This document shows positions 17,634 through 26,091 of a stretch of 64,000 bases of DNA, one piece after another (position 1 is the first letter of the stretch; the number at the start of each line of letters is the position of its first letter). Source of the stretch: Microbacterium schleiferi (GTDB lineage Bacteria; Actinomycetota; Actinomycetes; Actinomycetales; Microbacteriaceae); NCBI RefSeq assembly GCF_020781975.1, contig NZ_JAJGNI010000007.1, forward strand, positions 62,001 through 126,000, read 5' to 3'. The notes beneath the pieces were generated by a model. It made no database searches. It was not told where the DNA came from and saw only the letters and a list, made by a program, of their open reading frames with translations. A program made the position numbers and the translations under genes.

Positions 17634-18194
17634 ATGAGCCTGCCCGAACACGCGCCAGCCTCCAAGCGGGCGATCTGGGAGGCTGCGCAGCGTCTATTCG
17701 CCGAGAACGGCTACGCGCGGACCTCGGTGCGCGAGATCGCAAGCGAGGCATCCGTTGACCCGGCACTGGTCATCCGCCACTTCGGCTCGAAAGAACAGCT
17801 CTTCATGGAGACCATGGAGGTGCAGGTCGCGGCTACTGCCTTCGAGGGTCCGCTCGAGACCCTCGGTGAGCGGTTCATCGCGTTCATCCTCGACGACGAC
17901 GCCGACATTCGCGGCATTTATCTGGCGCTCCTGCGAGCCAGCGATTCCGGCGGCATCTGGACCCACCTGCGAGCCGCGCACGAGGAGGGATTCGTGCGGC
18001 CGTTCCGCGCACGGATCGCAGCGTCGCCTGCTCATGCGGCGGATGCCGACACGCGTGCGCGGATGGCTGCCGCCGTGGTCGGCGGCCTGCTCTACAGCCT
18101 GTGGGTGGTGCGCGATGAGGGTCTCGCGCATCTGGAGCGCGAGACCCTCATCGGCCGCTACGGAGCGCTGCTACAGGCAGCGATCACCGGCTGA
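17634..18194 (+). CDS. TetR-family transcriptional regulator
   Basis: A 186-residue TetR repressor. The HTH is at residues ~10-55 (AIWEAAQRLFAENGYARTSV, REIASEASVDPALVIRHFGS, KEQLF). The C-terminal half follows the TetR_C layout with FIAFILDDDADIRGIYLALLRAS. ATG 17634 follows a GGGGGG stretch. It converges on the SDR gene with one base between stops. A palindrome upstream of that SDR gene (19313) is a candidate target. The inducer is unknown. Confidence 0.88.
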   Translation: MSLPEHAPASKRAIWEAAQRLFAENGYARTSVREIASEASVDPALVIRHFGSKEQLFMETMEVQVAATAFEGPLETLGERFIAFILDDDADIRGIYLALLRASDSGGIWTHLRAAHEEGFVRPFRARIAASPAHAADADTRARMAAAVVGGLLYSLWVVRDEGLAHLERETLIGRYGALLQAAITG

Positions 18195-18195
18195 G

Positions 18196-19254
18196 CTAGA
18201 TCGCCGACCAGCCGCCGTCAGACGGCAGGATGACGCCCGAGACGTTTGTCGCGTCATCGCTCAGCAGCCACGTGATGGATGCCGCGAGCTGAGCTGCCTC
18301 GGCGATCGGCGGCAGGATCGTCATCGCGAGCCCGACGCGCTCCTGGCCGAGTTCGGAGGCGAACGACGCCTCGATTCCGGTAGCGACCGGCCCCGGAGCG
18401 ACCGCGTTCACGCGAATATTCTTTGCCGCGTACATGAACGACGTGCTTTTGGTGAGGCCTACGACGGCGTGCTTCGAGGTCGTGTAGGCAAGGCCCGCAG
18501 CTGAGCCGCGAAGCCCCGCCTCGGACGCCACGTTCACGATCGATCCGCCGCCGGCCTCGAGCATGAGGGGGAGGACCGCGCGAGTGAGTCGGAAGGTCCC
18601 CTCGACGTTGACAGCCATGACGCGCGACCAGACGGCGTCGCTCACTTCGTGCAGCGGCGTCATGTCATCCATGATTCCCGCGACGTTCGCAAGCCCGTCG
18701 ACGCGTCCGTCGGCTGCCGCGACGATCTTCGCGATCGAGTCCTCCGAGGTGATGTCGCCGGCAACCGCGACAGCGCCGGGCATCTCGGCGACCGCCGCAT
18801 CGAGGCGCTCCTGCGAAATGTCGACAGCGACGACCTTCCCGCCTTCGGCTGCAACGCGGGCAGCCACCGCGCGTCCGATTCCCGAACCGGCGCCGGTCAC
18901 GATGACCGTCTTGCCATCGAATCGGCCGGGCGTGATGCGCTCGACCCACGGGGCCGCCATCGGGGGAGCGGGAGGCTCGTCCTCGTCATCCTCGCCATCG
19001 TCGTCAGCTGCAGGCGCAGCGGCCAATGCGCTCGGGTCGTTGGCGCGACGAACCATATCGTCGATCAGCTCTTGCGACATCTGCCCGCCGCTCATGGCGG
19101 CGACTCGCTCGAGCGAGAAGAGCTTGACGGGGGCCAGGGCCGACTCTTTCTGGCCGCCCTGGGCGAGCAGGTCGCGCAGGATCGGGCCGCCGACCGGATG
19201 CTTCAACCACGCGCCGATCGATGATTTTGCGGTGAGTGCCTTGTCTTTGGCCAT
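18196..19254 (-). CDS. SDR-family oxidoreductase with an unusual N-terminal extension
   Basis: 352 residues in two parts. Residues ~110-352 are a classical short-chain dehydrogenase: cofactor motif TGAGSGIG, NVAGIMD, catalytic Ser in NVASEAG, YxxxK as YTTSK, and a C-terminal DGGW. The first ~105 residues are not part of the SDR fold: a helical segment (GAWLKHPVGGPILRDLLAQG, then KLFSLERVAAMSGGQMSQEL) followed by an acidic, Pro-rich linker. I do not recognise this N-terminal domain with confidence. ATG 19254 has an excellent AAGGAGGAG ribosome site. Substrate unknown. Confidence 0.88.
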   Translation of the reverse strand: MAKDKALTAKSSIGAWLKHPVGGPILRDLLAQGGQKESALAPVKLFSLERVAAMSGGQMSQELIDDMVRRANDPSALAAAPAADDDGEDDEDEPPAPPMAAPWVERITPGRFDGKTVIVTGAGSGIGRAVAARVAAEGGKVVAVDISQERLDAAVAEMPGAVAVAGDITSEDSIAKIVAAADGRVDGLANVAGIMDDMTPLHEVSDAVWSRVMAVNVEGTFRLTRAVLPLMLEAGGGSIVNVASEAGLRGSAAGLAYTTSKHAVVGLTKSTSFMYAAKNIRVNAVAPGPVATGIEASFASELGQERVGLAMTILPPIAEAAQLAASITWLLSDDATNVSGVILPSDGGWSAI

Positions 19255-19312
19255 GTCTCCTCCTTGAGTCAGTCGCGGTTTCGGGACCGCGTGATCCCAG
19301 TCTAGAGAACGA

Positions 19313-19328
19313 GTCAACAAAGTTGACA
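19313..19328. promoter_or_regulatory. GTCAACAAAAGTTGAC palindrome upstream of the SDR gene
   Basis: Perfect 6-bp arms (GTCAAC/GTTGAC) around AAAA, 59-74 bp upstream of the SDR start. It is positioned to overlap that promoter. A TetR-family repressor is encoded at the other end of the SDR gene, so this is a reasonable candidate operator for it. It also precedes the siderophore operon on the plus strand. Confidence 0.45.
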
Positions 19329-19381
19329 GAGTCTGCTGGATGAACCTTCAGATTGAAGGATGGTTCGGAGGCAAGGTAGGT

Positions 19382-19400
19382 TAGGCGAGGCTTACCAATT
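19382..19400 (+). promoter_or_regulatory. IdeR/DtxR-type iron box
   Basis: TTAGGCGAGGCTTACCAAT agrees at most positions with the actinobacterial DtxR/IdeR consensus TWAGGTWAGSCTWACCTWA. It ends 42 bp before the first gene of the siderophore uptake operon, so iron-dependent repression of that operon is expected. Confidence 0.75.
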
Positions 19401-19442
19401 CGAGAGTGAGCCCTTCCACAGCAGCCCACGAAAGGAGCGCCC

Positions 19443-20477
19443 GTGCGCGCCTCCCGTCTCATCGCCCTCGGCATCGCCGTGGCCCTGACCGGTTCCCTTG
19501 CCGCGTGTTCGTCCTCGACGGATGCCGGGACCACCGACACCGAATCGACCGAAACCGGTGCCTTCCCTGTCACGATCGAGCACGCCTACGGCGAGACCGT
19601 CATCGAGCAGAAGCCCGAGCGGGTCGCGACAGTCGCCTGGTCAAACCACGAGGTACCCCTGGCGCTGGGCGTCGTTCCGGTCGGCATGAGCAAGGCGACC
19701 TGGGGTGACGACGACGGCGACGGTGTGCTGCCCTGGGTCGAAGACAAGCTCGAGGAACTCGGCGCCGAAACCCCCGTTCTGTTCGATGAGACCGACGGAA
19801 TCGACTTCGAGGCCGTGGCAGACACGCAGCCTGACGTCATCCTTGCCGCGTACTCGGGGCTCACACAGGAGGACTACGACACCCTGTCGAAGATCGCGCC
19901 CGTCGTCGCTTATCCCGAGGTCGCCTGGGGTACCTCGTACGAAGACATGATCCGCATGAACTCCGCGGCGCTCGGTCTCTCGGCCGAGGGCAATGAGCTG
20001 ATCGACGAACTGCACGAGACGGTCTCTACCTCGCTCGAGAACTACCCCGAGCTCGACGGCGCTCGCATCCTCTTCAGCTACATCGACCCGTCTGACTTCA
20101 GCCAGATCGGCTTCTACACGAGCCACGACACGCGCCCCGGCTTCCTCGAGAGCATCGGGTTCCCCGTTCCCGAGATCGTTGCCGAAGAGTCGGCGAATAC
20201 CGAGGAGTTCTACACCTCGGTCAGCGCCGAAGAGGCAGACCGCTTCGCGGACGTCGATGTGTTCGTCACCTACGGCGACCCCGGCAGCGACATCGTCGAG
20301 CAGCTGCAGGCTGATCCGCTGCTCTCGCAGATCCCGGCGATCGCGAACGGTTCGATCGTCGTGCTCGAGAACAGCACGCCGCTGGCGGCATCCGCGAACC
20401 CGTCGCCGCTGTCGATCGGCTGGGGCGTTGACGACTACTTCGCTCTGCTCGCCTCCGGAGTCTCTGCACAGCAGTGA
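19443..20477 (+). CDS. Iron-siderophore ABC transporter substrate-binding lipoprotein
   Basis: A 344-residue FecB/FepB-type class III binding protein. The N-terminus is a signal peptide with lipobox LAAC followed by a Ser/Thr/Asp-rich linker. PERVATVAWSNHEVPLALGVVPVG is the usual first lobe. GTG 19443 is preceded by AAAGGAG. First gene of a five-gene operon with overlapping stops and starts, behind an iron box. It should capture a ferric siderophore outside the membrane. Which siderophore is unknown. Confidence 0.93.
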   Translation: MRASRLIALGIAVALTGSLAACSSSTDAGTTDTESTETGAFPVTIEHAYGETVIEQKPERVATVAWSNHEVPLALGVVPVGMSKATWGDDDGDGVLPWVEDKLEELGAETPVLFDETDGIDFEAVADTQPDVILAAYSGLTQEDYDTLSKIAPVVAYPEVAWGTSYEDMIRMNSAALGLSAEGNELIDELHETVSTSLENYPELDGARILFSYIDPSDFSQIGFYTSHDTRPGFLESIGFPVPEIVAEESANTEEFYTSVSAEEADRFADVDVFVTYGDPGSDIVEQLQADPLLSQIPAIANGSIVVLENSTPLAASANPSPLSIGWGVDDYFALLASGVSAQQ

Positions 20478-21520
20478 CCACCCTCCACGCGCCCGCACCG
20501 GTACCGGCCGTCGCCTCGCTGCGACGATCGGTATCGGTGCGCGTCGCGTGGCTGATCGCGAGCATCGCCCTCCTCGTGGTGCTCGCCGTGGCATCCGTCG
20601 CCTTCGGGGTCGCCGACGTGAGTCCCGCCGATCTCGTTGCGGGCCTTTCCGGCAACGCCTCCTCGATCGAGTCAGCAGCGGTCATCAAACGGATGCCGCG
20701 CACCGTGCTCGCGATCCTCGTCGGCGCCTCCCTCGCCCTCGCGGGCGCGAGCATGCAGGCAGTCACACGCAATCCACTGGCCGACCCCGGCATCTTCGGG
20801 GTCATGAGCGGTGCGGCACTGGCCGTCGTCGCCGGGCTCGCGTTCTTCGGCATCGTCGACCCGTACGGCCAGATGGGCCTCGCGATCCTGGGCGCTGCCG
20901 CAGCGGCGATCTTCGTCTACGCCGTGGGCTCGCTCGGGCGCGGGGGAGCGACACCGCTCAAGCTCGCGCTGGCAGGCGCCGCGACCGCGGCTGCCCTCGC
21001 CTCACTCGTGAGCGCCATCTTGCTGCCGCGCATCGATGTGATGTCGACCTTCCGGTTCTGGCAGATCGGCGGCGTCGGCGGCGCCGAATGGGACCGCATC
21101 GCCGTGGTCGCGCCCGCGCTGCTGATCGGTGCCCTGATCGTGTTCGCGACAGCGCGCGGCCTGAACTCGCTCGCGCTCGGCGACGACCTGGCAGCGGGAC
21201 TCGGCGAGCACGTGTCGCGCACGCGGCTGATCTCGTCGGCAGGTGCCGTCATCCTGTGTGGCGCAGCAACCGCGATCGCCGGCCCGATCGCGTTCGTCGG
21301 TCTCGTCATCCCGCACCTCGTGCGGCTGCTGGTCGGACCCGACCACCGTTGGCTGCTGCCGCTGTCGGCGATCGGCGGCGCCGTGCTGCTGCTTGCCGCC
21401 GACATCGTCGGGCGCCTGGTCGCCAAGCCCGAAGAGATCGAAGTGGGCATCGTGACCGCCCTCATCGGAGCACCGGTGTTCATTTGGATCGTCCGCCGTC
21501 AGAAGGTGCGCGAGCTATGA
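20474..21520 (+). CDS. Siderophore ABC transporter permease, FecCD family (first subunit)
   Basis: A 348-residue permease with about nine to ten membrane helices. The RLPRT-like block (KRMPRTVLAILVGASLALAG), ASMQAVTRNPLADPGIFGV and PIAFVGLVIPHLVRLLVG are diagnostic of the BtuC/FecCD family. GTG 20474 overlaps the stop of the binding-protein gene (GTGA), so translation is coupled. It pairs with the next gene to form a heterodimeric channel. Confidence 0.95.
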   Translation: MTTLHAPAPVPAVASLRRSVSVRVAWLIASIALLVVLAVASVAFGVADVSPADLVAGLSGNASSIESAAVIKRMPRTVLAILVGASLALAGASMQAVTRNPLADPGIFGVMSGAALAVVAGLAFFGIVDPYGQMGLAILGAAAAAIFVYAVGSLGRGGATPLKLALAGAATAAALASLVSAILLPRIDVMSTFRFWQIGGVGGAEWDRIAVVAPALLIGALIVFATARGLNSLALGDDLAAGLGEHVSRTRLISSAGAVILCGAATAIAGPIAFVGLVIPHLVRLLVGPDHRWLLPLSAIGGAVLLLAADIVGRLVAKPEEIEVGIVTALIGAPVFIWIVRRQKVREL

Positions 21521-22587
21521 CCGCCACCCTTATCCCCACGGCTACCCCCGCCGCGGTCTCGACGACCGCCGCCGCGATCGCTCGCGGTCGCCGCATCCGC
21601 CGCCGCCGTTGGACCGTGATCACCGCGATCCTCGCCGTGATCGTCCTGGCCGTCGTCGCCATCAGCACGATGGTCGGGCACACCTTCTATACGCCGGTCG
21701 ACGTCGTGCGCGTCATCCTCGGCGAAACCGTGCCCGGAGCATCCTTCACCGTCGGTGAGCTGCGCCTGCCGCGCGCGCTGCTCGCCCTGTTGTCAGGCTT
21801 CGCGTTCGGGATGGCGGGGGTGACGTTCCAGACGATGCTGCGAAACCCGCTCGCCTCGCCGGATGTCATCGGCATCAGCGCCGGCGCGAGTCTTGCCGCG
21901 GTGACCGGCATCATCGTCTTCTCGCTGAGCGACATCGCTGTCTCGGTCGTCGCCCTCATCGGCGCTGTGGTCACCGCCGGCGCGATCTACCTGCTGGCAA
22001 ACCGCGGCGGGTTCGCCGGCGCCCGGCTCATCCTCATCGGCATCGGTGTTGCCGCGATGATCCAGAGCCTCATCGCATATCTGCTCTCGGGCGCCGCCGA
22101 ATGGGACCTGCAGGCCGCGATGCAGTGGCTCTCGGGGAGCCTGAACAACGCATCCTGGGAACGGCTCGTGCCGCTCGTCATCGTGATGCTGCTCGTCGTG
22201 CCGGTCATGCTCGCCCGCAGCGGTGATCTCGACATTTTGCGCCTCGGCGATGACTCTGCCGCGGCCCTCGGCCTGCGCGTCTCGCCCACCCGCGTTTTGT
22301 TCATTCTCGGTGCCGTCATCCTGCTTGCCTTCGCCACCGCCGCGACCGGCCCTATCGCCTTCGTCGCCTTCATGGCTGGGCCGATCGCTGCGCGGCTGCT
22401 GGGCCCCGGACCCTCGCTCCTGCTGCCGGCGGGCCTTGTCGGGGCGCTCCTGGTGCTCGTTGCCGACCTCGTCGGCCAGTGGGCTTTCGAATCGCGCTAC
22501 CCGGTCGGGGTCATCACCGGCATCCTCGGCGCGCCCTACCTCGTCTATCTCTTGGTGCGCACGCACCGGTCGGGAGGATCCCTGTGA
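21517..22587 (+). CDS. Siderophore ABC transporter permease, FecCD family (second subunit)
   Basis: 356 residues. ATG 21517 overlaps the previous stop (ATGA). A basic stretch (ARGRRIRRRRW) precedes the first helix. LRLPRALLALLSGFAFGMAG, MLRNPLASPDVIGISAGASL and GPIAFVAFMAGPIAARLLG are the family landmarks. An open frame in the same phase continues far upstream, but that part overlaps two other genes and is spurious. Confidence 0.95.
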   Translation: MTATLIPTATPAAVSTTAAAIARGRRIRRRRWTVITAILAVIVLAVVAISTMVGHTFYTPVDVVRVILGETVPGASFTVGELRLPRALLALLSGFAFGMAGVTFQTMLRNPLASPDVIGISAGASLAAVTGIIVFSLSDIAVSVVALIGAVVTAGAIYLLANRGGFAGARLILIGIGVAAMIQSLIAYLLSGAAEWDLQAAMQWLSGSLNNASWERLVPLVIVMLLVVPVMLARSGDLDILRLGDDSAAALGLRVSPTRVLFILGAVILLAFATAATGPIAFVAFMAGPIAARLLGPGPSLLLPAGLVGALLVLVADLVGQWAFESRYPVGVITGILGAPYLVYLLVRTHRSGGSL

Positions 22588-23471
22588 ACCCGCCTCTTGG
22601 AACCACGCTCCTGGCGCCGGATGCTGCCCCTGCGGCCTCCGCGTCGCTCGATCCGGCATCGGTGCCGGGCTCGGTCGGCCACAGGCTCGCCGCCGAGGGC
22701 CTCGCGCTCGCGTACGGCGACCGCGCGGTCGTCAGTGACCTCGACCTGCAGATTCGCACCGGCGCGATCACGACGATCGTCGGGGCCAACGGATGCGGAA
22801 AGTCGACGCTTCTGCGCGCGTTCGCCCGTCTGCTCCCGCCGCAGGCCGGGCGGGTCGTGCTCGATGGCCGCGAAATCCACCGCACCCCGACGAAGCAGAT
22901 CGCGTGCGAGATCGGCCTGCTGCCGCAGAACCCCATCGCGCCCGAGGGCATTGCGGTTGCCGACCTCGTGGGCCGGGGGCGGCATCCGCACCAGCGAATG
23001 CTCGCCCGCTGGAGCGCCAAGGACTATCAGGTCGTCGCGGAGTCGCTCGAGGCCACCGACATCGCAGACCTTGCCGACCGCTCGGTCGATGAGCTCTCGG
23101 GTGGGCAGCGTCAACGCGTATGGATTGCCATGGCACTCGCGCAAGAGACCGGCATCCTGCTGCTGGATGAACCGACGACCTTCCTCGACGTCGCCCACCA
23201 GATCGAGGTGCTCGATCTGCTCACCGATCTGAACCGCAGCCGGGGCACGACGATCGTCATGGTGCTGCATGACCTGAACCTTGCGGCGCGGTATGCCGAT
23301 GAGCTCGTGGCGATGAAGGATGGCCAGGTCCACGCCTGCGGCGCGCCCGACGCGGTCGTCACCGAAGACCTTGTTCGCGACGTGTTCGGGATGGACAGCC
23401 GCGTCATCCCCGATCCCGTCTCAGGTTCGCCCGTCGTTCTGCCCATGGGGAGGCACCATGTCCGTCGTTGA
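22584..23471 (+). CDS. Siderophore ABC transporter ATP-binding protein
   Basis: A 295-residue FecE/FepC-type ATPase: Walker A GANGCGKST, Q-loop LLPQNPIAP, signature LSGGQRQRVWIAMALAQ, Walker B ILLLDEPTTFLD and switch His in VLHDLN. The N-terminus is about 35 residues longer than usual and Ala/Pro-rich. GTG 22584 follows GGGAGGA and overlaps the permease stop. It powers import by the two permeases. Confidence 0.95.
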   Translation: MNPPLGTTLLAPDAAPAASASLDPASVPGSVGHRLAAEGLALAYGDRAVVSDLDLQIRTGAITTIVGANGCGKSTLLRAFARLLPPQAGRVVLDGREIHRTPTKQIACEIGLLPQNPIAPEGIAVADLVGRGRHPHQRMLARWSAKDYQVVAESLEATDIADLADRSVDELSGGQRQRVWIAMALAQETGILLLDEPTTFLDVAHQIEVLDLLTDLNRSRGTTIVMVLHDLNLAARYADELVAMKDGQVHACGAPDAVVTEDLVRDVFGMDSRVIPDPVSGSPVVLPMGRHHVRR

Positions 23472-24402
23472 ATCCACCGTCGTCGAGGCGTCGCCGTTCG
23501 TGGTGGCGCGCGCCGCTGTTCGCTCGGTCGAGCTGCTCTCGCCGAGCTTCGCGCGCATCACGTTCGGCGGCGCGGACCTCGATGAGTTCGGTGACCCCGA
23601 GCGCATCCTCGACCAGCGCATCAAGCTGATCTTCCCGCCGAGTTCGGGCCGGCTTCCCGACCTCGAGCACCCGGATGGCGACTGGTGGGCGGCGTTCCTC
23701 GCCGTTCCCGAGGAGGAGCGCGGCTCGATGCGCACCTACTCGATTCGGGAGCTGCGCGTTGAGGAGGGCGGCACCGCTGTCGTGATCGACTTCGTGCTGC
23801 ACCTCGAGCCCGGGTTCACCGGTCCTGCGTCGGCCTGGGCGAGTCAGACATCCGTCGGCGATGAGCTGCTGATCATCGGACCGCGCCGGGGCCGCCCGAA
23901 CGGCGGCGGCATCGAGTACGCGCCCGGCGAAGCGCGCGAGATTCTGCTCGCGGGCGACGAGACCGCGGCACCGGCGATTGCCCGCATCCTCGAAGACATC
24001 GACCGCGACGCTGCCGGCCTCGCTGTGATCGAGGTGCCCCACGCCGAGGACGCGCTCGCGATCGACGCGCCCGAGGGTGTCGAGGTGCGCTGGGTCGCGC
24101 GGGAGGGCGCGGCGAACGGGTCGCGGCTCATCCCAACCGTGCTCGGTCACCTGGGCGCGACGGCGACCGTGACGGTGACGGATGACGGGACCGAGGAACT
24201 CCTGTGGGAAACCCCCGTCTTCTCGGGCTCGGGTGAGGAACTGGATGACGCGGTCGAGGCGATCGATCGCTACTTCTGGATCGCGGGGGAGAGCTCGGTC
24301 GTCACGACCCTGCGCCGGCACCTCGTGAAGGATCTCGGCATCCATCGCTCGCAGGTCGCGTTCATGGGCTACTGGCGCCGCGGCGTCGCCATGCGCGGCT
24401 GA
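23458..24402 (+). CDS. Siderophore-interacting protein (FAD/NAD(P)H ferric-siderophore reductase)
   Basis: A 314-residue SIP-family flavoprotein (ViuB/YqjH type) that releases iron by reducing the ferric siderophore in the cytoplasm. FAD-binding RTYSIREL, the GPASAWA segment, LLAGDETAAPAIARIL (NAD(P)H-binding start) and the C-terminal YFWIAGESSVVTTLRRHL with GYWRRG are all present. It overlaps the ATPase gene by 14 bp, with its own GGGGAGG site. Last gene of the iron operon. Confidence 0.94.
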   Translation: MSVVESTVVEASPFVVARAAVRSVELLSPSFARITFGGADLDEFGDPERILDQRIKLIFPPSSGRLPDLEHPDGDWWAAFLAVPEEERGSMRTYSIRELRVEEGGTAVVIDFVLHLEPGFTGPASAWASQTSVGDELLIIGPRRGRPNGGGIEYAPGEAREILLAGDETAAPAIARILEDIDRDAAGLAVIEVPHAEDALAIDAPEGVEVRWVAREGAANGSRLIPTVLGHLGATATVTVTDDGTEELLWETPVFSGSGEELDDAVEAIDRYFWIAGESSVVTTLRRHLVKDLGIHRSQVAFMGYWRRGVAMRG

Positions 24403-24410
24403 GTCGGGAG

Positions 24411-24428
24411 TCTATATACTCCTCTATA
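24411..24428 (+). promoter_or_regulatory. TCTATA direct repeats at the VapBC promoter
   Basis: TCTATATAC and TCTATACA begin 12 bases apart (24411 and 24423). The first lies in a near-palindrome GAGTCTATATACTC (24407-24420). Both resemble -10 hexamers and sit directly ahead of a GGAGGAGGGG ribosome site. This is the expected place for autorepression by the VapB-VapC complex. Confidence 0.45.
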
Positions 24429-24448
24429 CAAACACGGAGGAGGGGTTC

Positions 24449-24670
24449 ATGGCCGTCACGTCAATCGATATCGACCCGGACGAGCTGCGTCAGGCGAAGG
24501 AGCTTGCTGGCACGACCTCTAATCGCGAAACGGTAGACCTCGCGCTGCGCACTCTTATCGCCGTTCGTCGTCAGCCTGCCGCTGTCGAGCGAATCATTGC
24601 CCGCAATTTCGAACCCGACCAAATCGATGCTCCGACGATCCCGGCGGCGGCGGCGACTGCTGGCCAGTGA
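24449..24670 (+). CDS. vapB: VapB-type antitoxin
   Basis: A 73-residue protein. The N-terminal TSIDIDPDELRQAKELAGTT SNRETVDLALRTLIAVRR is the ribbon-helix-helix DNA-binding fold of the VapB/DUF2191 family. The C-terminal Pro/Ala-rich tail would block the toxin site. It has a very strong ribosome site (GGAGGAGGGG) and overlaps vapC by four bases. Confidence 0.87.
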   Translation: MAVTSIDIDPDELRQAKELAGTTSNRETVDLALRTLIAVRRQPAAVERIIARNFEPDQIDAPTIPAAAATAGQ

Positions 24671-25071
24671 CGACGTACCTCGTCGACAACAGCATCTGGC
24701 AGAAGGCCTCAAAGAGTGAGGTGATCGCGGCCAGGCTCCGGGAGCTCTCGCCCGCGCACCTGCTCATTACCTGCCCGCCTCAGGTTCTCGAGTACTGCCA
24801 TTCGGCACGGACTCCGCAGGAGCACCAGGAACTCCGCGCGGACATGGCGCAACTCTTGCCCGCGTGGGAGCATCCCGACGAGCGTCAGGCGCTCGACATT
24901 CAGCAGGCGCTCTGGGATTCGGGGTTCGTGCGCGCGGCTGCGGCGTTGGATTGCCTCATCGCGGCCTACGCGGTCGTCAATGACGCCGTCGTTCTGAACT
25001 CCGACCGCGACTTCGGTTACATCGCGGTCGCGACCCGGGGTGCGGTCAGGCAGGAGTACGTGGAGGCCTAA
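24667..25071 (+). CDS. vapC: VapC-type PIN-domain ribonuclease toxin
   Basis: A 134-residue PIN domain. The acidic residues expected at the metal site are visible: D7 in YLVDNSIW, E42 in QVLEYC, D95 in ALDCLIAAYA and D113/D115 in NSDRDF. Members cleave tRNA or rRNA when freed from VapB. It starts with GTG inside the vapB stop (GTGA), so antitoxin and toxin are translationally coupled. Confidence 0.9.
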   Translation: MTTYLVDNSIWQKASKSEVIAARLRELSPAHLLITCPPQVLEYCHSARTPQEHQELRADMAQLLPAWEHPDERQALDIQQALWDSGFVRAAAALDCLIAAYAVVNDAVVLNSDRDFGYIAVATRGAVRQEYVEA

Positions 25072-25113
25072 ACCGCTGCCGTCCAACACCGGTGGGGGCA
25101 GATCCGGTCCTGA

Positions 25114-25599
25114 TCAGGCGGGGAGTGCGGCTTCGATCGCCTCGATGACCTCGGGGGCGTCGGGCAGGGTGCGGGGGCTGAAGCGCCAGACGCGACCGTC
25201 GGGGCTGATGACGAACTTCTCGAAGTTCCAGCTGATCTTGCCGGCCTTGCCGTCGGCGCCCGGAACCGTGGTGAGTTGCTGGTAGATCGGATGCGCGTTC
25301 TTGCCGTTGAGCTTGACCTTCTCGGTCATCGGGAACGTCACGCCCCAGGTCGCGGAGCAGTACTCGGCGATCCTTTCTTCCGAGCTCAGCTCCTGCAGGA
25401 ACTGGTTGCTGGGGAACCCGATGACCGTGAACCCGCGCTCACCATAGGTCTTCTGCAGCTCCTCGAGCTGTTCGTACTGCGGAGCGAGCCCACAGCGCGA
25501 CGCGACGTTCACGACGAGCGCGGCCTTGCCGCCCGTGAGCGCGCCGAAGGTGGTCTGCTCGCCGCGAAGGGTGGTGACGGGGATGTCAGAGAGGTCCAT
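25114..25599 (-). CDS. Glutathione peroxidase-family thiol peroxidase
   Basis: A 161-residue Cys-type GPx. Peroxidatic Cys36 is in NVASRCGLAPQY, Gln66 in GFPSNQF and Trp124-Asn125 in SWNFEKF. A possible resolving Cys81 lies in EYCSATWGV. Actinobacterial members usually use thioredoxin or mycoredoxin rather than glutathione. It lies 23 bp downstream of an OhrR-like regulator on the same strand, so it is probably induced by organic hydroperoxides. Confidence 0.93.
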   Translation of the reverse strand: MDLSDIPVTTLRGEQTTFGALTGGKAALVVNVASRCGLAPQYEQLEELQKTYGERGFTVIGFPSNQFLQELSSEERIAEYCSATWGVTFPMTEKVKLNGKNAHPIYQQLTTVPGADGKAGKISWNFEKFVISPDGRVWRFSPRTLPDAPEVIEAIEAALPA

Positions 25600-25622
25600 G
25601 GGTGGGGTCCTTTCGGGAGGGG

Positions 25623-26081
25623 TTAGGCGGAGCGAAGCGAGGGGCGGTCAGCGCTGGTGAGGTTCTCTCGCAGATCATGAAGCGAGCTGATGAGGCTGTG
25701 CGCAGCATCCGGGGCCATCTTCATCGCGTCGGCGACGCACCCCGCGACGCGGTGGAGGGACGCTTGCAGGTCGGCGGATGCCTCGGTCGCGGTCACCATC
25801 ACGGTGCGCCGATCGCCGGCCGGGCGGGAACGGATGACGAGCCCCGCGGCTTCGAGACGGTTGACGAGTCCGGTGATGGTGCTGGCGTCGAGGTGGAGTT
25901 CGTCGGCGATGCGCCCCGGGCTGGTCGATTCGTCACGCCACAGGATGCCGAGCACGAGCAGTTGCTGATACGTCACACCCCACGGCGCGAGCAGGTCGCG
26001 GTAGAGCTGCACGGTTGCCTGCGCGGCGGAGTAGACCGCGAAGCACACGGAATCCTCGAGGGTCACGCTGGGTCGGGTCAC
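25623..26081 (-). CDS. MarR-family regulator, OhrR-like redox sensor
   Basis: 152 residues. Cys13 in EDSVCFAVYSAAQA sits exactly where OhrR proteins carry the peroxide-sensing cysteine. The winged HTH runs through LLVLGILWRDESTSPGRIAD, ELHLDASTITGLVNRLEAAG and the wing SRPAGDRR. It starts with GTG 26081 without a visible ribosome site. Two direct repeats CTTGCATSCAA lie just upstream. It most likely represses itself and the peroxidase until oxidised. Confidence 0.88.
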   Translation of the reverse strand: MTRPSVTLEDSVCFAVYSAAQATVQLYRDLLAPWGVTYQQLLVLGILWRDESTSPGRIADELHLDASTITGLVNRLEAAGLVIRSRPAGDRRTVMVTATEASADLQASLHRVAGCVADAMKMAPDAAHSLISSLHDLRENLTSADRPSLRSA

Positions 26082-26091
26082 ACGAGAAGCT

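Noticed and set aside
20179..21516. Apparent N-terminal half fused to the second FecCD permease (802 codons)
   Set aside because: This part is Arg-rich, overlaps two well-supported genes on the same strand, and the permease has its own ATG at 21517 coupled to the previous stop.
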